From Novosphingobium percolationis (GTDB lineage Bacteria; Pseudomonadota; Alphaproteobacteria; Sphingomonadales; Sphingomonadaceae): a DNA stretch of 64,000 nucleotides. Both the position numbers and the translations under genes were made by a program. The stretch's first letter is position 1, and every line of letters begins with the position of its first letter. Positions 17,322 to 27,009 of the stretch are shown piece after piece. Where the stretch lies: the NCBI RefSeq assembly GCF_020179425.1, contig NZ_JAILYM010000011.1, positions 16,101 through 80,100 of the forward strand, in the 5' to 3' direction. The notes under the pieces are model-generated. The model saw only the letters and a program-made list of their open reading frames with translations. It was not told the origin of the DNA and ran no database searches.

Positions 17322-18965
17322 TCAAAGCGCGGTGGTTGCAGTCTGACGATCGAATATCATCGATTCGTAGCCCGAATTCCGTACCGATTGAAGTTCTGAA
17401 CGGTAATTGCCGAGACCACCGAGATAAAACATCACTGCGTTTTTCTTGCCAGGAATGTTCGCCCCGAAAATCCACGATTCCGCCTTAGGGAACAGTGTCA
17501 TGTTGGCAATTGTCCGGCAGGTTTCCACCCAGGCATCTTCGGCTTCCTGCGTCGGCTCGATAGTGGAGCGGCCGTCAGCTTCCATGGTTGCAATCGTGTC
17601 GGAAATCCATTCCACCTGGCTTTCGAGACTGGGAGGAAGGTTTGTGAATGGACCGTTGGGGCCCAGGATCATGAACATGTTCGGAAAGTCGGCTTCCATC
17701 ATCCCGAGGTAACCCAGAGGGCCATCGGCCCACTTGTCCCGGATGGTGACGCCACCGCGTCCCCGAATATCGATCTTCGTATAGTTTCCATCGACCGCAT
17801 CGAAACCTGTAGCGAAAATCACCGCGTCAAGTTCGTGTTCGATCCCACTGGCCAAGCGGATGCCTCTTGTCGTGAATTCTGCGATCGGATCGTCCTTGAC
17901 GTCTGCCAGCGATACGTTTTTCCGGTTGTAAACACCGTAATAATCCGTCGCGCACAGCGGGCGCTTGGCATAGATATCGCCGGGCGTCAGTTTCCGGGCG
18001 ATTTCTGGATCCTTCACGATCTTGGCAATTTTCCGCTTGATGAAGTTTGCCGCCGAGGTGTTAACCTCATCGCTGATCGCGACATCGTTGAAGGTCTCGA
18101 ACATGAAGCGGAATCCACCACCGCGCTGCCACGCTTCCTCGAATACGCACTCCCGCTCGGCCTCGGGGACGTCGATTCCCGCAACGGTGCTCTCGACAAA
18201 ACCGAAGGCGACATTCGAACTCTTTATCTGCTTCCAGATTTCGTCATAGTTGGCCTTGTAGGTATCGATCGTCTCAGTGTCTTCGGGCCAGTTTCCGATC
18301 GGAACGACGTATTGGGCAGATCGTTGGAATACGGTCAGGTGCTTTACCTGGGGCGCCAGGGCAATGATCACCTGAATTCCGGTTGAGCCCGTCCCGATTA
18401 TGCCGACACGCTTTCCGCTGAGATCGACCCCTTCAGGCCACGCGCCTGTATGGTAAATGTCACCGGCATAGTCGTCGATGCCACAGAACGTCGGCTTGTT
18501 GATCGCCGAAAGAAGTCCCAGGCCGGTAATGAGATACTTGGCCGATGCCGTCTCACCCTTGTCCGTTACTACATGCCATAGCCCAGTCGCTTCGTCGAAA
18601 CGGGTCGATACTATCTTGGTGTTGAACTGATAGCTGCTGCGCAAGTCGAAGCGGTCAGCGACATTGTTGAGATATTCCAAAATCTCGGGCTGAGTGAGAT
18701 AGCGGGTCTGCCAGCTGCCTTGATCAAGGAGTTCCTTGTCGAATGAGAAGCGATAGCAGAAGCTCTCGGTATCCGAGAGCGCTCCCGGGTAACGATTCCA
18801 GTACCAGGTCCCTCCGACATCGCTCGCATTGTCATAGGCCTTTACGTGGAGACCCTGGTCATTACGCAGCTTGTGGACCGCATAGAGCCCTCCGAAGCCT
18901 CCGCCGATCACAATTGCGTCAAAGTCCGCGCCAGGGGTCTTTGTCGCGGTCACATTTCTGATCAT
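17322..18965 (-). CDS. Baeyer-Villiger flavin monooxygenase (cyclohexanone monooxygenase type)
   Basis: This 547-residue FAD/NADPH enzyme inserts oxygen next to a ketone to give an ester or lactone. It has an N-terminal FAD site (IVIGGGFGGLYAVHKL), the type I Baeyer-Villiger fingerprint FxGxxxHxxxWP in the form YAGDIYHTGAWP, a second dinucleotide site (VGIIGTGSTGIQVI) and a third motif (VIFATGFDAVDGNY). The first fingerprint residue is Tyr instead of Phe. The ATG at 18965 has CTGGAGGT just upstream. It lies 61 bp downstream of the alpha/beta hydrolase gene, which could open the ester or lactone. Substrate is inferred to be a cyclic ketone from the neighbouring genes. Confidence 0.92.
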   Translation of the reverse strand: MIRNVTATKTPGADFDAIVIGGGFGGLYAVHKLRNDQGLHVKAYDNASDVGGTWYWNRYPGALSDTESFCYRFSFDKELLDQGSWQTRYLTQPEILEYLNNVADRFDLRSSYQFNTKIVSTRFDEATGLWHVVTDKGETASAKYLITGLGLLSAINKPTFCGIDDYAGDIYHTGAWPEGVDLSGKRVGIIGTGSTGIQVIIALAPQVKHLTVFQRSAQYVVPIGNWPEDTETIDTYKANYDEIWKQIKSSNVAFGFVESTVAGIDVPEAERECVFEEAWQRGGGFRFMFETFNDVAISDEVNTSAANFIKRKIAKIVKDPEIARKLTPGDIYAKRPLCATDYYGVYNRKNVSLADVKDDPIAEFTTRGIRLASGIEHELDAVIFATGFDAVDGNYTKIDIRGRGGVTIRDKWADGPLGYLGMMEADFPNMFMILGPNGPFTNLPPSLESQVEWISDTIATMEADGRSTIEPTQEAEDAWVETCRTIANMTLFPKAESWIFGANIPGKKNAVMFYLGGLGNYRSELQSVRNSGYESMIFDRQTATTAL

Positions 18966-19026
18966 ATTTACCTCCAGCGCGGGATTTCCGCGCAAACCAT
19001 TGTTGCAAGATGCGTTTTTCCGGCGG

Positions 19027-19929
19027 TCAAAGTGCGCGATACCACGCTGAGATCCTGAGCAATTCGTCGTCCGCCTCATGCGCGCGCCCGGCAAGGGCCG
19101 GAAAGACATGCTGCATTCCGGGGACGACCGAGAGGGTGACGGAAACGCCTGCGTTGCGAGCTTTTTCGCTCAACGACTCGGCATCGCTCAGCAATGCCTC
19201 GGCTCCACCGGCATTGATATAAAGCGGCGGGAAGCCCTGAAAGTCATTCTCGAGTGGATTGGCCAGCGGATCCAGCGGGTCCGCAGTGCCGCCAAGAAAC
19301 ATCGAGATCATGCCCTCGAGTATCTGGCGCCCGACAAGAGCGTCCGTCGCCGCGTTGGCTTCGAGTGTCGCGCCACGCAGCGCCATGTCCAGCCAGGGAG
19401 AAAAAGCTATGATGCTGCCCGGAAGTTGCCGGCCCAGCTCACGGAGCCGAAACGCAATGGCAATGGCGAGATTGCCGCCCGCACTGTCCCCCGCAGTCGT
19501 TATGAATCCAGGGTGGAAACCTCTTTCGATCAAACCGAGATATGCGGCGATCCCGTCTTCGATCTGGGCAGGGAACGGAAATTCGGGGGACCGCCGGTAA
19601 TCGGGAATGAACGCAGTTACGCCCAGAGCGCTGGCAAGATGCCCTGCGAGCTTGCGATGACTATCTGCCGATCCCACGGCGAAACCTCCGCCGTGGGTGT
19701 AGAGAATGACGCGCGCGGAATCGGCGTCTTGCGGAAATGCCCATATTCCCGGGACTCCGCCGACTTCATCTGATTTGTAGCTTACGCCCTCGGGTTCACG
19801 TGCTGGTTTGCCCCACTCGTCGAACATACTGCGCAAATCGGCAATCGACATTGCGGGATTGGCGGCCATCCGGCTGCTCCAATCCTCGTACAATTCGCGC
19901 AGGAAATCTGCTTCCCGATTGTCCGCCAT
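19027..19929 (-). CDS. Alpha/beta hydrolase (HSL-type esterase/lactonase)
   Basis: The 300-residue product belongs to the hormone-sensitive-lipase branch of alpha/beta hydrolases. The oxyanion motif HGGGFAVGS, the nucleophile elbow GDSAGGN, an acidic residue near GGAEALLSDAESL and a terminal His (PGMQHVFP) make a complete set. The ATG at 19929 follows GGAGAGGCC. As the gene directly upstream of the Baeyer-Villiger monooxygenase, its likely role is hydrolysis of the product ester or lactone to a hydroxy acid. The exact substrate is inferred. Confidence 0.9.
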   Translation of the reverse strand: MADNREADFLRELYEDWSSRMAANPAMSIADLRSMFDEWGKPAREPEGVSYKSDEVGGVPGIWAFPQDADSARVILYTHGGGFAVGSADSHRKLAGHLASALGVTAFIPDYRRSPEFPFPAQIEDGIAAYLGLIERGFHPGFITTAGDSAGGNLAIAIAFRLRELGRQLPGSIIAFSPWLDMALRGATLEANAATDALVGRQILEGMISMFLGGTADPLDPLANPLENDFQGFPPLYINAGGAEALLSDAESLSEKARNAGVSVTLSVVPGMQHVFPALAGRAHEADDELLRISAWYRAL

Positions 19930-20097
19930 TTGGCCTCTCCATCCATCTTTTTTTGAACGCCCCAATCGATCGTTGTCCGAAACTTCGGGCGGCCGAGAGC
20001 TGATCCAGTGGAGAAGCTATGTCGTGCTTGGCTTCAGGTCTTGAATTTTACTGCGCGTTCCGTTGTCGTTTTTTGCGGCCACCCAGAGGCAGGTCTC

Positions 20098-21303
20098 CTA
20101 GACCCGCTCCAGCAGCAGCGCGCTTCCTTGTCCGACGCCCACGCACATAGACACAATGGCGTAGCGCCCGGTCCCTTGAGCAAGTTCAATCGCTGCGCTG
20201 CCCGTAATCCGTGCCCCGGACATGCCCAGCGGATGACCGAGCGCGATCGCTCCGCCGTTGGGATTTACGCGATGATCTTCATCATCCAGACCCAACGACC
20301 GCGTGCAGGCCAGCGCCTGGCTGGCAAAGGCTTCGTTCAGTTCGATCACGCCGATGTCGCCCATCGTCAGCGATTGCCGAGCGAGTATCTTTCTGATCGC
20401 CGGAACCGGACCGATACCCATGATCCGGGGAGGAACCCCAGCTGCCGCAGCGGTCACCACTCGGGCAAGGGGTGTCAGCCCATATCGACGAACAGCTTCC
20501 TTCGACGCCAGCAGCAATGCTGCGGCACCATCGTTCACCCCGGATGCGTTTCCTGCCGTGACGGTCCCGTCGGTACGCACGATTGGTCGTAGTCGAGCGA
20601 GGTCATCTATGGTCGTGTTCGGTTTCGGATGCTCGTCAGCGTCAATTATCGCGGCTTGCCCCCGCTTCACTGGGGCGCTGACCGCCACGATTTCCCGCGC
20701 CAATCGTCCGTTGCTGCCTGCTCTGGCAGCCTTGGCCTGCGACCGCAGGGCAAAGGCATCCTGATCGGTCCGCCCGATCGAATACTCCATCGCGACGTTT
20801 TCGGCGGTCTCGGGCATCGAGTCGACGCCATAGCTCGTCTGCATCGCCGGATTGACGAATCGCCATCCAATGGTCGTATCCTCCATGGCGACAGCGCGTG
20901 AGAACGCGGTTTCGGCTTTTAGCTGAACAAACGGGGCTCGACTCATGCTCTCCACGCCGCCAGCGATCACAAGCTGGAGTTCACCGCACCGTATCGACCG
21001 GGCACCAGTGATAACCGCCTCAAGACCTGAGGCGCAAAGGCGATTCAGGGTCAGGCCGGGAACTTCCTCGGGTAGGCCCGCGAGCAGGGCAGCCATGCGG
21101 GCCACGTTTCGGTTGTCCTCGCCTGCCTGATTTGCGCAGCCAAGCAGGACCTCATCGATCTCGACCAGGTCGATCGACCGATTTCGCTCGATCAGGGATC
21201 TGATCGGAACAGCGGCCAGATCGTCGGCGCGTACCCTGGCAAGGGCCCCGCCGTGGCGGCCGATCGGCGTGCGGATGAAATCGCAGATGAACACATCAGC
21301 CAT
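20098..21303 (-). CDS. Acetyl-CoA C-acyltransferase (thiolase)
   Basis: Thiolases cleave 3-oxoacyl-CoA with CoA. The 401-residue product has the acylated Cys in LNRLCASGLEAVITGA, the NGGAIALGHPLGMSGAR histidine motif and the C-terminal CVGVGQGSALLLER, so all catalytic residues are present. It resembles the 3-oxoadipyl-CoA thiolase branch in general layout, which fits a dicarboxylate pathway, but acetyl-CoA acetyltransferases look alike. The ATG at 21303 follows the stop of the upstream hydratase/dehydrogenase gene by 22 bp. Confidence 0.92.
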   Translation of the reverse strand: MADVFICDFIRTPIGRHGGALARVRADDLAAVPIRSLIERNRSIDLVEIDEVLLGCANQAGEDNRNVARMAALLAGLPEEVPGLTLNRLCASGLEAVITGARSIRCGELQLVIAGGVESMSRAPFVQLKAETAFSRAVAMEDTTIGWRFVNPAMQTSYGVDSMPETAENVAMEYSIGRTDQDAFALRSQAKAARAGSNGRLAREIVAVSAPVKRGQAAIIDADEHPKPNTTIDDLARLRPIVRTDGTVTAGNASGVNDGAAALLLASKEAVRRYGLTPLARVVTAAAAGVPPRIMGIGPVPAIRKILARQSLTMGDIGVIELNEAFASQALACTRSLGLDDEDHRVNPNGGAIALGHPLGMSGARITGSAAIELAQGTGRYAIVSMCVGVGQGSALLLERV

Positions 21304-21325
21304 GTCTTCAGACCTATCTTCAAGT

Positions 21326-23395
21326 TCAGGCATCCGCGAACGACCTGGCGTCGCGAACCAGGTTCGTGATCAGTGAAGGGACTCTCCAGCCCAGAGGGTC
21401 GGCGGACGAAAACTCGGTGATCCTTGCAACCACGCAAGCCGGAGTCAATGTGTCCGCGTGATACATCAGTCCCCCTCGCCAGCGAGGGAATCCGTAGCCA
21501 TGAACCAAGACCAGATCGATGTCCTGTGTCGAGGCGGCGATTCCTTCTTCAAGAATAAGGCAGGCTTCGACGATCATGGACGTGATAATTCGATCGACAA
21601 TCTGCGCCTCACTCAAAGTCCGACGGGCAAAGCCTTCTTTCGCCGAGATCGCCACGATGAGGTCTTCGACCAAGGCGGACGGCCGGAGCCGACCCGCGTC
21701 ATCGTAATCATACCAGCCAGCCATCGATTTACGGCCAAGTCTACCATGCTCTTCGACCAGGCACTCGAGTATGGGAAGCATTCTTGCGTCGGCGCGGCCG
21801 TCCAGGCGTTGTCGCTGGCGATTGGCATATGCAATATCGAGACCCGACATGTCCTGGGCTTCATAGGGGCCCATGGCCATGCCGAATCCCCGCATTGCCG
21901 CATCGATGCTCGACGGTGTTGCGCCCTCGGCAAGAAGGATGTCCGCCGTTTGGCGATATCGGGTCAGTATCCGGTTTCCGATGAAGCCATCGCACACACC
22001 GGCCACGACCGGCACTTTGCCTAGCATCCTGGCGAGCGCGATGCCCACGCCAAGAGTTTCCGGAGCCGTTCTGCCACCACGCACGATCTCGAGCAGTTTC
22101 ATCACGTGCGCAGGACTGAAGAAGTGCAATCCCAGGAAGCGCGCGGGCTCGGGAACACTTTCCGCCAGAAGATCGACATCCAGGTACGAGGTATTCGTTG
22201 CGAGAATTGTCGAAGGCGGCAGATTGTCACCAAGGGCTGCAAAGATAGCCTTTTTGACAGCGAAATTCTCGAACACGGCTTCGATGGCGATGTCAGCCGC
22301 CCCGAGATTTTCGAGCCCCACCACCACGTTCGTCAAACTGCTGATACTGTTAGCCTCTTTCTCGGTCAGGACCCCCTTCTTTGTGCCTTGTTCGACCAGC
22401 CCCGAGAATCGCCGCCGGGCATCTGCTGCCCGCTGGGCATCCATCTCGACCAAGGTCACCGTGATTGAGGCTCGGGCAAGGGCGTAGGCTATGCTCGCGC
22501 CCATATTCCCCCCGCCTACGACAATCGCCCGTTCGATCGGACGGTCTGGTCTTGGGTAACATGACCGGGTTGAAGCGGCGCGCTCGGCGAAGAAGATGTG
22601 GCGCAATGCCTTGGCCTGATCGGATCCGCGAAGTTCGAGGAAGGCCTCCCGCTCGCGATTCATCCCGACATCAAGGTCCCAGTCGGTACTCCCGGCCACC
22701 AGTTCCAGCGCGCGCTCGGGGGCCTTCTGCCCTCGGGCGCGGCGGGCAGCATCCCTGGCAATGGCCGACACCGCATCTGGATGTGCCGCTGGCGCGGGAC
22801 GCCGGTCGGCGACCAGCATGGTATCGAGTTGATTCCGGTCCATGCCGAGAGCGGCGGCGACGGGATCGGATGCAACACTATCGACAAGTCCGATATCATG
22901 CGCCTCCCGTGCCGACAGCAGCCTTCCGTGCACAATCATGTCGAGCGCGTGGGGGATGCCCACAATACGGGGCAGACGCTGCGTTCCACCAGCGCCCGGC
23001 ACTACCCCGAGCGTCACTTCGGGCAGGCCCAGCCGGGCCGAAGGTGCGGCAACCCTGCACCGGCAGGCCAGCGCAATCTCGAGGCCTCCGCCAAGCGCGC
23101 TCCCATTGATCGCAGCGATGGTCGGCACGGAGAGTTGCGCGATCTCCCGCAGCACGTCGTTCAAATGCGGCTCTATCGGAGCATCGCCAAATTCCCGGGC
23201 ATCGGCCCCGGCCACGAACGCCTTGCCTGCCCCGGTTATGACAATTCGCTCGGGATCGCTGGCGGCGGCCGTGCGTATCGCCGCAAGCAGGGCGGCACGT
23301 ACCGCAGCCTTCAGGAGGTTGAGCGGAGGATTGTCGATGGTCAGAAGCGCAACACGATTTCGCCACTCGATCCGCACCAGTTGCCCATCGCTCAC
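21326..23395 (-). CDS. Bifunctional enoyl-CoA hydratase / 3-hydroxyacyl-CoA dehydrogenase (FadB/FadJ-like)
   Basis: The 689-residue protein catalyses hydration and NAD-dependent oxidation of enoyl-CoA. The N-terminal crotonase domain has GKAFVAGADAREFG and LPEVTLGVVPGAGGTQRLPR with its catalytic Glu. From about residue 285 comes the dehydrogenase Rossmann motif VVGGGNMGASIAYALA, then GLHFFSPAHVMKLLEIVRG with the catalytic His and GVCDGFIGNRI. The GTG at 23395 overlaps the aldehyde dehydrogenase stop as GTGA and is preferred to a TTG two codons earlier. Translational coupling in the ald-fad-thiolase operon is likely. Confidence 0.93.
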   Translation of the reverse strand: MSDGQLVRIEWRNRVALLTIDNPPLNLLKAAVRAALLAAIRTAAASDPERIVITGAGKAFVAGADAREFGDAPIEPHLNDVLREIAQLSVPTIAAINGSALGGGLEIALACRCRVAAPSARLGLPEVTLGVVPGAGGTQRLPRIVGIPHALDMIVHGRLLSAREAHDIGLVDSVASDPVAAALGMDRNQLDTMLVADRRPAPAAHPDAVSAIARDAARRARGQKAPERALELVAGSTDWDLDVGMNREREAFLELRGSDQAKALRHIFFAERAASTRSCYPRPDRPIERAIVVGGGNMGASIAYALARASITVTLVEMDAQRAADARRRFSGLVEQGTKKGVLTEKEANSISSLTNVVVGLENLGAADIAIEAVFENFAVKKAIFAALGDNLPPSTILATNTSYLDVDLLAESVPEPARFLGLHFFSPAHVMKLLEIVRGGRTAPETLGVGIALARMLGKVPVVAGVCDGFIGNRILTRYRQTADILLAEGATPSSIDAAMRGFGMAMGPYEAQDMSGLDIAYANRQRQRLDGRADARMLPILECLVEEHGRLGRKSMAGWYDYDDAGRLRPSALVEDLIVAISAKEGFARRTLSEAQIVDRIITSMIVEACLILEEGIAASTQDIDLVLVHGYGFPRWRGGLMYHADTLTPACVVARITEFSSADPLGWRVPSLITNLVRDARSFADA

Positions 23396-24846
23396 GCACA
23401 AACTCCTGCGAAACGCGAAACGAATTTCGTGTTGAGGTAGCCATCGAAAGTCTCGCTGCCGCCTTCGGTGCCATATCCACTGTCACGGACCCCTCCGAAC
23501 GGGGTTTCGGGCAAGGCCAGTCCAAAATGATTGATGCTGACCATGCCGGCCTGCAGGCATGCCGCAGCGCGGTCCGCGCGTTCAAGCGAGTTGGTGAAGA
23601 CATAGGACGCCAGGCCGAACGGCAATGCGTTTGCCCGATCGATGGCATCGCTCATGTCGTCAAAGCGCGAAACCACGGCGATGGGGCCAAAAGGTTCATC
23701 CCGCATCAGCGCGATACGATCGTCCGCAGTATCGACGATAGTCGGTGCGAAGAAATAGCCCGCATTCCCCTGTCGTGTGCCGCCGGCAAGGATGGCGGCT
23801 CCACCGGCGCGCGCGTCGTCGACCAGGCGTTCCATTTCGGCAATCCGCCGGGCGTGACACACTGGCCCCATCTGGATATCGGGCTCAAGGCCGTCACCCA
23901 CTTTGACCGTCGCAAAGGCATCAACCAGAGCTGCGACAAAGCGTTTGTGAACGCTCGCCTGCACAAAGAACCTGGTCGGCGATATGCAGACCTGTCCTGC
24001 GTTGCGCAGCTTGTTGCCGGCCAGCACCCTTGCGGTCGCCTCGGCGTCTGCATCATCGAAAATCAGGACAGGCGCATGACCGCCAAGTTCCATCGTGGCG
24101 CGCTTCATGTGACGACCAGCGAGTTCGGCAAGGCTCTTGCCGACTTCGACCGATCCGGTGAAGGTGATCTTGCGAACATCGGGATGGGCCACCAATGTTT
24201 CTGAAATCATTGCGGCATTGCCCCAGACGAGATTGAGGCATCCATCAGGCAATCCCGCTTCCTGCAGATAGCGGGCGATGGCCATACACGCAGACGGGGC
24301 TTCCGCAGGGCCTTTCAGGATCATTGTGCAACCGCAGGCCAATGCTGCGGCAACCTTTCGCACTGCCTGGCTCAAAGGGAAGTTCCATGGCGTGATTGCC
24401 AGGCAGACGCCCACCGGTTCCCGCAGAACCTGCTGCTGTACAGCAGGGGATCGCGATGGGATTATGCGACCGTAGATGCGACGCCCTTCTTCGGCGTGCC
24501 AATCGATATGATCGGCCGAAGAACGCACTTCAACAATCGCTTCGGCCAATGGCTTTCCCTCGTCGAGGGTAATGGCGGCTGCAATTGCCTGTTCGTTCTC
24601 ACGAAGCAGATTGGCAAACCTGCGCAGTATGGCGCTGCGATCAAGCGGCGAAAGCTGCCGCCACCCTTCGAATGCCACGCGGGCCGATCTCACCGAAGCC
24701 TCGAGATCATCGGGCGTCGCTTTCGCGATAAGCCCGATCTGCTGGGCGGTCGCCGGGTTGATGACGGGCTGGGTTTCGCGCTCTTCCGGGCCGATCCACG
24801 TGCCTGCGATGAACAGTGCGATGTCTGCATAGTCATGTTGAGTCAT
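23392..24846 (-). CDS. NAD(P)-dependent aldehyde dehydrogenase (succinate-semialdehyde type)
   Basis: This 484-residue enzyme oxidises an aldehyde to its acid. It has the WNFPLSQAVRKVAAALACG core, TFTGSVEVGKSLAE, the general base in MELGGHAPVLIF and the nucleophile in NAGQVCISPTRFFV. The closest general type is the succinate/glutarate-semialdehyde group, which fits an omega-oxo acid such as 6-oxohexanoate. The ATG at 24846 has GAAGAGG upstream. It is the first gene of the minus-strand operon, divergent from the IclR gene. Confidence 0.93.
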   Translation of the reverse strand: MTQHDYADIALFIAGTWIGPEERETQPVINPATAQQIGLIAKATPDDLEASVRSARVAFEGWRQLSPLDRSAILRRFANLLRENEQAIAAAITLDEGKPLAEAIVEVRSSADHIDWHAEEGRRIYGRIIPSRSPAVQQQVLREPVGVCLAITPWNFPLSQAVRKVAAALACGCTMILKGPAEAPSACMAIARYLQEAGLPDGCLNLVWGNAAMISETLVAHPDVRKITFTGSVEVGKSLAELAGRHMKRATMELGGHAPVLIFDDADAEATARVLAGNKLRNAGQVCISPTRFFVQASVHKRFVAALVDAFATVKVGDGLEPDIQMGPVCHARRIAEMERLVDDARAGGAAILAGGTRQGNAGYFFAPTIVDTADDRIALMRDEPFGPIAVVSRFDDMSDAIDRANALPFGLASYVFTNSLERADRAAACLQAGMVSINHFGLALPETPFGGVRDSGYGTEGGSETFDGYLNTKFVSRFAGVCA

Positions 24847-24906
24847 AACAATCCTCTTCACCGTCGAGTTTTGGCAACCACGCGGAACTGGACAAACCCG
24901 ATTTTA

Positions 24907-24932
24907 TTCCGCTCTGCGGAAATATATTCCGC
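24907..24932. promoter_or_regulatory. Palindromic operator candidate of the IclR regulator
   Basis: TTCCGC-TCT-GCGGAA (24907-24921) is a perfect inverted repeat; another TTCCGC half-site follows at 24927-24932. IclR-family proteins commonly bind such short GC-rich palindromes. The site lies between the divergent aldehyde dehydrogenase and iclR genes, 61 bp from the former. A possible -35 hexamer TTGACA for the iclR direction is at 24937-24942. The palindrome is seen; the binding protein is inferred. Confidence 0.5.
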
Positions 24933-25007
24933 AATATTGACAAACCTCTTACTACCAGTGTAGAGACATTTCAAGTCGGCAACGGCCGGGGTGAGAGGAG
25001 TATTGCG

Positions 25008-25799
25008 GTGCGACCGCGCAAGGAGCTTTCAAAACAGGAAGGTACGGACCGCGATTTCGTGGTTGCCCTGGCGCGTGGACTCGAGGTCTTGCGCGCTTTC
25101 CGCAGGGAGGGTGAGGCGCTGGGCAACGGCGATTTTGCCGCTCGGACCGGCTTGAGCAAATCGACCATATCGAGATTGACTTATACGCTGCACCGCCTTG
25201 GCTACCTCAGCTTCGACCCGGAAACAGCCCGATACCGCCTCGCCCCGCCGGTACTTTCGCTGGGATTCTCATGCCTTGCCGGATTGCCGGTCATAGATCT
25301 GGCCAAGCCGTACATGCAGGAACTTGCAGACTATTCGGGCATGCCTGTTGCGCTGGCAGGCAGGGATCGCCTGACGATGATATACTTGGAGCGTTGCCGC
25401 GGCTCGAACCCGATCACGCTCGCGATCGACGTGGGAGCCCATATCAAACTGGCGACCACGGCCGTGGGCCGCGCCTTTCTGGCGGGGATATCCGAAGAGC
25501 GCAGATCTGAAATTATCGAGGACATCCGCCACCACGAGGGTCAGGCATGGCCGGCAATCGAGAGAGGGATAAATGATGCTCTCGAGACCTACGCCAAACA
25601 CGGATACTGCCTCTCGATCGGCGAATGGAAGGCGGATGTGAACTCCGTTGCCGTGCCCTTCATCCCTGCAAACGGTGCGCCCGTTCTGGCCTTCAATTGC
25701 GGCGGGGCGGCATCTCATCTGACTCGCGACTGGATCGAAACCGACATTGCTGCCCGGCTGATTGAACTTGTCCGCAACGTCAGCGCCATTTCGCCCTGA
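25008..25799 (+). CDS. IclR-family transcriptional regulator
   Basis: The 263-residue protein has an N-terminal winged HTH (ALARGLEVLRAFRREGE; FAARTGLSKSTISRLTYTLH; RLGYLSFDPETARYRL) and a C-terminal IclR effector domain (LATTAVGRAFLAG; INDALETYAKHGYCLSIGEW; VNSVAVPF). The start is GTG at 25008, with GAGAGGAG upstream. It is the first gene of the plus-strand operon and divergent from the aldehyde dehydrogenase operon, so it probably controls both halves of the catabolic cluster through the palindrome at 24907-24932. Confidence 0.93.
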   Translation: MRPRKELSKQEGTDRDFVVALARGLEVLRAFRREGEALGNGDFAARTGLSKSTISRLTYTLHRLGYLSFDPETARYRLAPPVLSLGFSCLAGLPVIDLAKPYMQELADYSGMPVALAGRDRLTMIYLERCRGSNPITLAIDVGAHIKLATTAVGRAFLAGISEERRSEIIEDIRHHEGQAWPAIERGINDALETYAKHGYCLSIGEWKADVNSVAVPFIPANGAPVLAFNCGGAASHLTRDWIETDIAARLIELVRNVSAISP

Positions 25800-25819
25800 G
25801 CCTTTAGGAAGCCCATTTC

Positions 25820-26980
25820 ATGTCAATGGACAACGAAACTCTTTCACAGTTCCTGGACACGCTGGATCGCTTTGTTCGCGAGCGGCTCATTCCGTGCGAA
25901 ACCGAGGTGGCCGAGAATGATGCAATTCCCCAGGCTCTTGCCGAGGAAATCCGGAACATGGGTCTTTTCGGCATGTCGATACCCGAGGCGTTTGGTGGCC
26001 TCGGCCTGACCATGTCCGAAGAGGTAAAGGCGGCATTTATTCTTGGTCAAGCATCTCCCGCATTCCGATCTCTGTTCGGCACGAACAACGGCATTGGATC
26101 GCAGGGTATCATCATTGACGGCACGCCTGAGCAAAGGGAGCACTACCTGCCTCGCCTAGCCACGGGCGAATTGATTTCATCCTTTGCCCTGACAGAGCCC
26201 GATGCTGGCTCCGACGCTGGCTCACTTTCCACATCCGCGAAGCGGGACAGCGAGCACTTTGTGATAAATGGCACCAAGCGCTATATTACCAACGCTCCGC
26301 TGGCAGGGTTATTTACGGTGTTCGCCCGTACCAAGCCGGGAACCAAAGGTTCCTCCGGGGTCACCGCCTTCCTCGTGGACGGGACTACCCCTGGTATCTC
26401 GTTCGGTGCACGCGATCGCAAGATGGGACAGAAGGGATCGCAGACCTGCGATGTGATCTTCCAGGATGTGCGTGTGCATGAATCGTCGATCATCGGCGGG
26501 CCTGAATTCGAAAACAAAGGGTTTCGGACAGCGATGAAGGTCCTTGATCGCGGCCGCTTACACATATCAGCTATATGCGTCGGGGCCGCCGAGCGGCTGA
26601 TCAAGGAAAGCCTCGCTTACGCCCTGGAGCGTAAGCAGTTCGGTGAACCCCTAGCCGAAAAGCAGCTTATTCAGGCCATGCTGGCTGACAGCAAGGCCGA
26701 GGCTTTTGCCGCACGATGCATGATCGAGGAAACCGCTCGTCGGCGCGACGCGGGCCAGGACGTGTCAACCGACGCGGCGTGCTGCAAGATGTTCGCCAGC
26801 GAGATGGTCGGCCGGGTCGCGGATCGCGCAGTCCAGATTCATGGCGGCGCGGGCTATATGTCTGAATACCCGGTGGAGCGGTTCTACCGCGATGTGCGCC
26901 TGTTCCGTATCTACGAAGGCACCACCCAAATTCAACAACTGATAATCGCCCGAAACATGATCAAGGAAGCCGCCTTCTGA
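25820..26980 (+). CDS. Acyl-CoA dehydrogenase
   Basis: This 386-residue flavoenzyme introduces an alpha,beta double bond in an acyl-CoA and passes electrons to ETF. It shows SFALTEPDAGSDAGS, the FAD-region motifs QKGSQTCDVIFQDVRV and RKQFGEPLAEKQLIQ, QIHGGAGYMSEYPVERFYRDVR and the C-terminal RIYEGTTQIQQLIIAR with the expected catalytic Glu. It starts 20 bp after iclR. In context it could act on adipyl-CoA or a related dicarboxyl-CoA, with the nearby etfBA products as acceptor. Confidence 0.95.
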   Translation: MSMDNETLSQFLDTLDRFVRERLIPCETEVAENDAIPQALAEEIRNMGLFGMSIPEAFGGLGLTMSEEVKAAFILGQASPAFRSLFGTNNGIGSQGIIIDGTPEQREHYLPRLATGELISSFALTEPDAGSDAGSLSTSAKRDSEHFVINGTKRYITNAPLAGLFTVFARTKPGTKGSSGVTAFLVDGTTPGISFGARDRKMGQKGSQTCDVIFQDVRVHESSIIGGPEFENKGFRTAMKVLDRGRLHISAICVGAAERLIKESLAYALERKQFGEPLAEKQLIQAMLADSKAEAFAARCMIEETARRRDAGQDVSTDAACCKMFASEMVGRVADRAVQIHGGAGYMSEYPVERFYRDVRLFRIYEGTTQIQQLIIARNMIKEAAF

Positions 26981-27009
26981 TCGGAGCAACTTCCTCACCG
27001 GAGAAACTT

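Noticed and set aside
24937..24966. Sigma-70 promoter for iclR (TTGACA with TAGAGA)
   Set aside because: The -35 match is good but the -10 is poor at any normal spacing, so it is mentioned only as a hint and not listed as a promoter.
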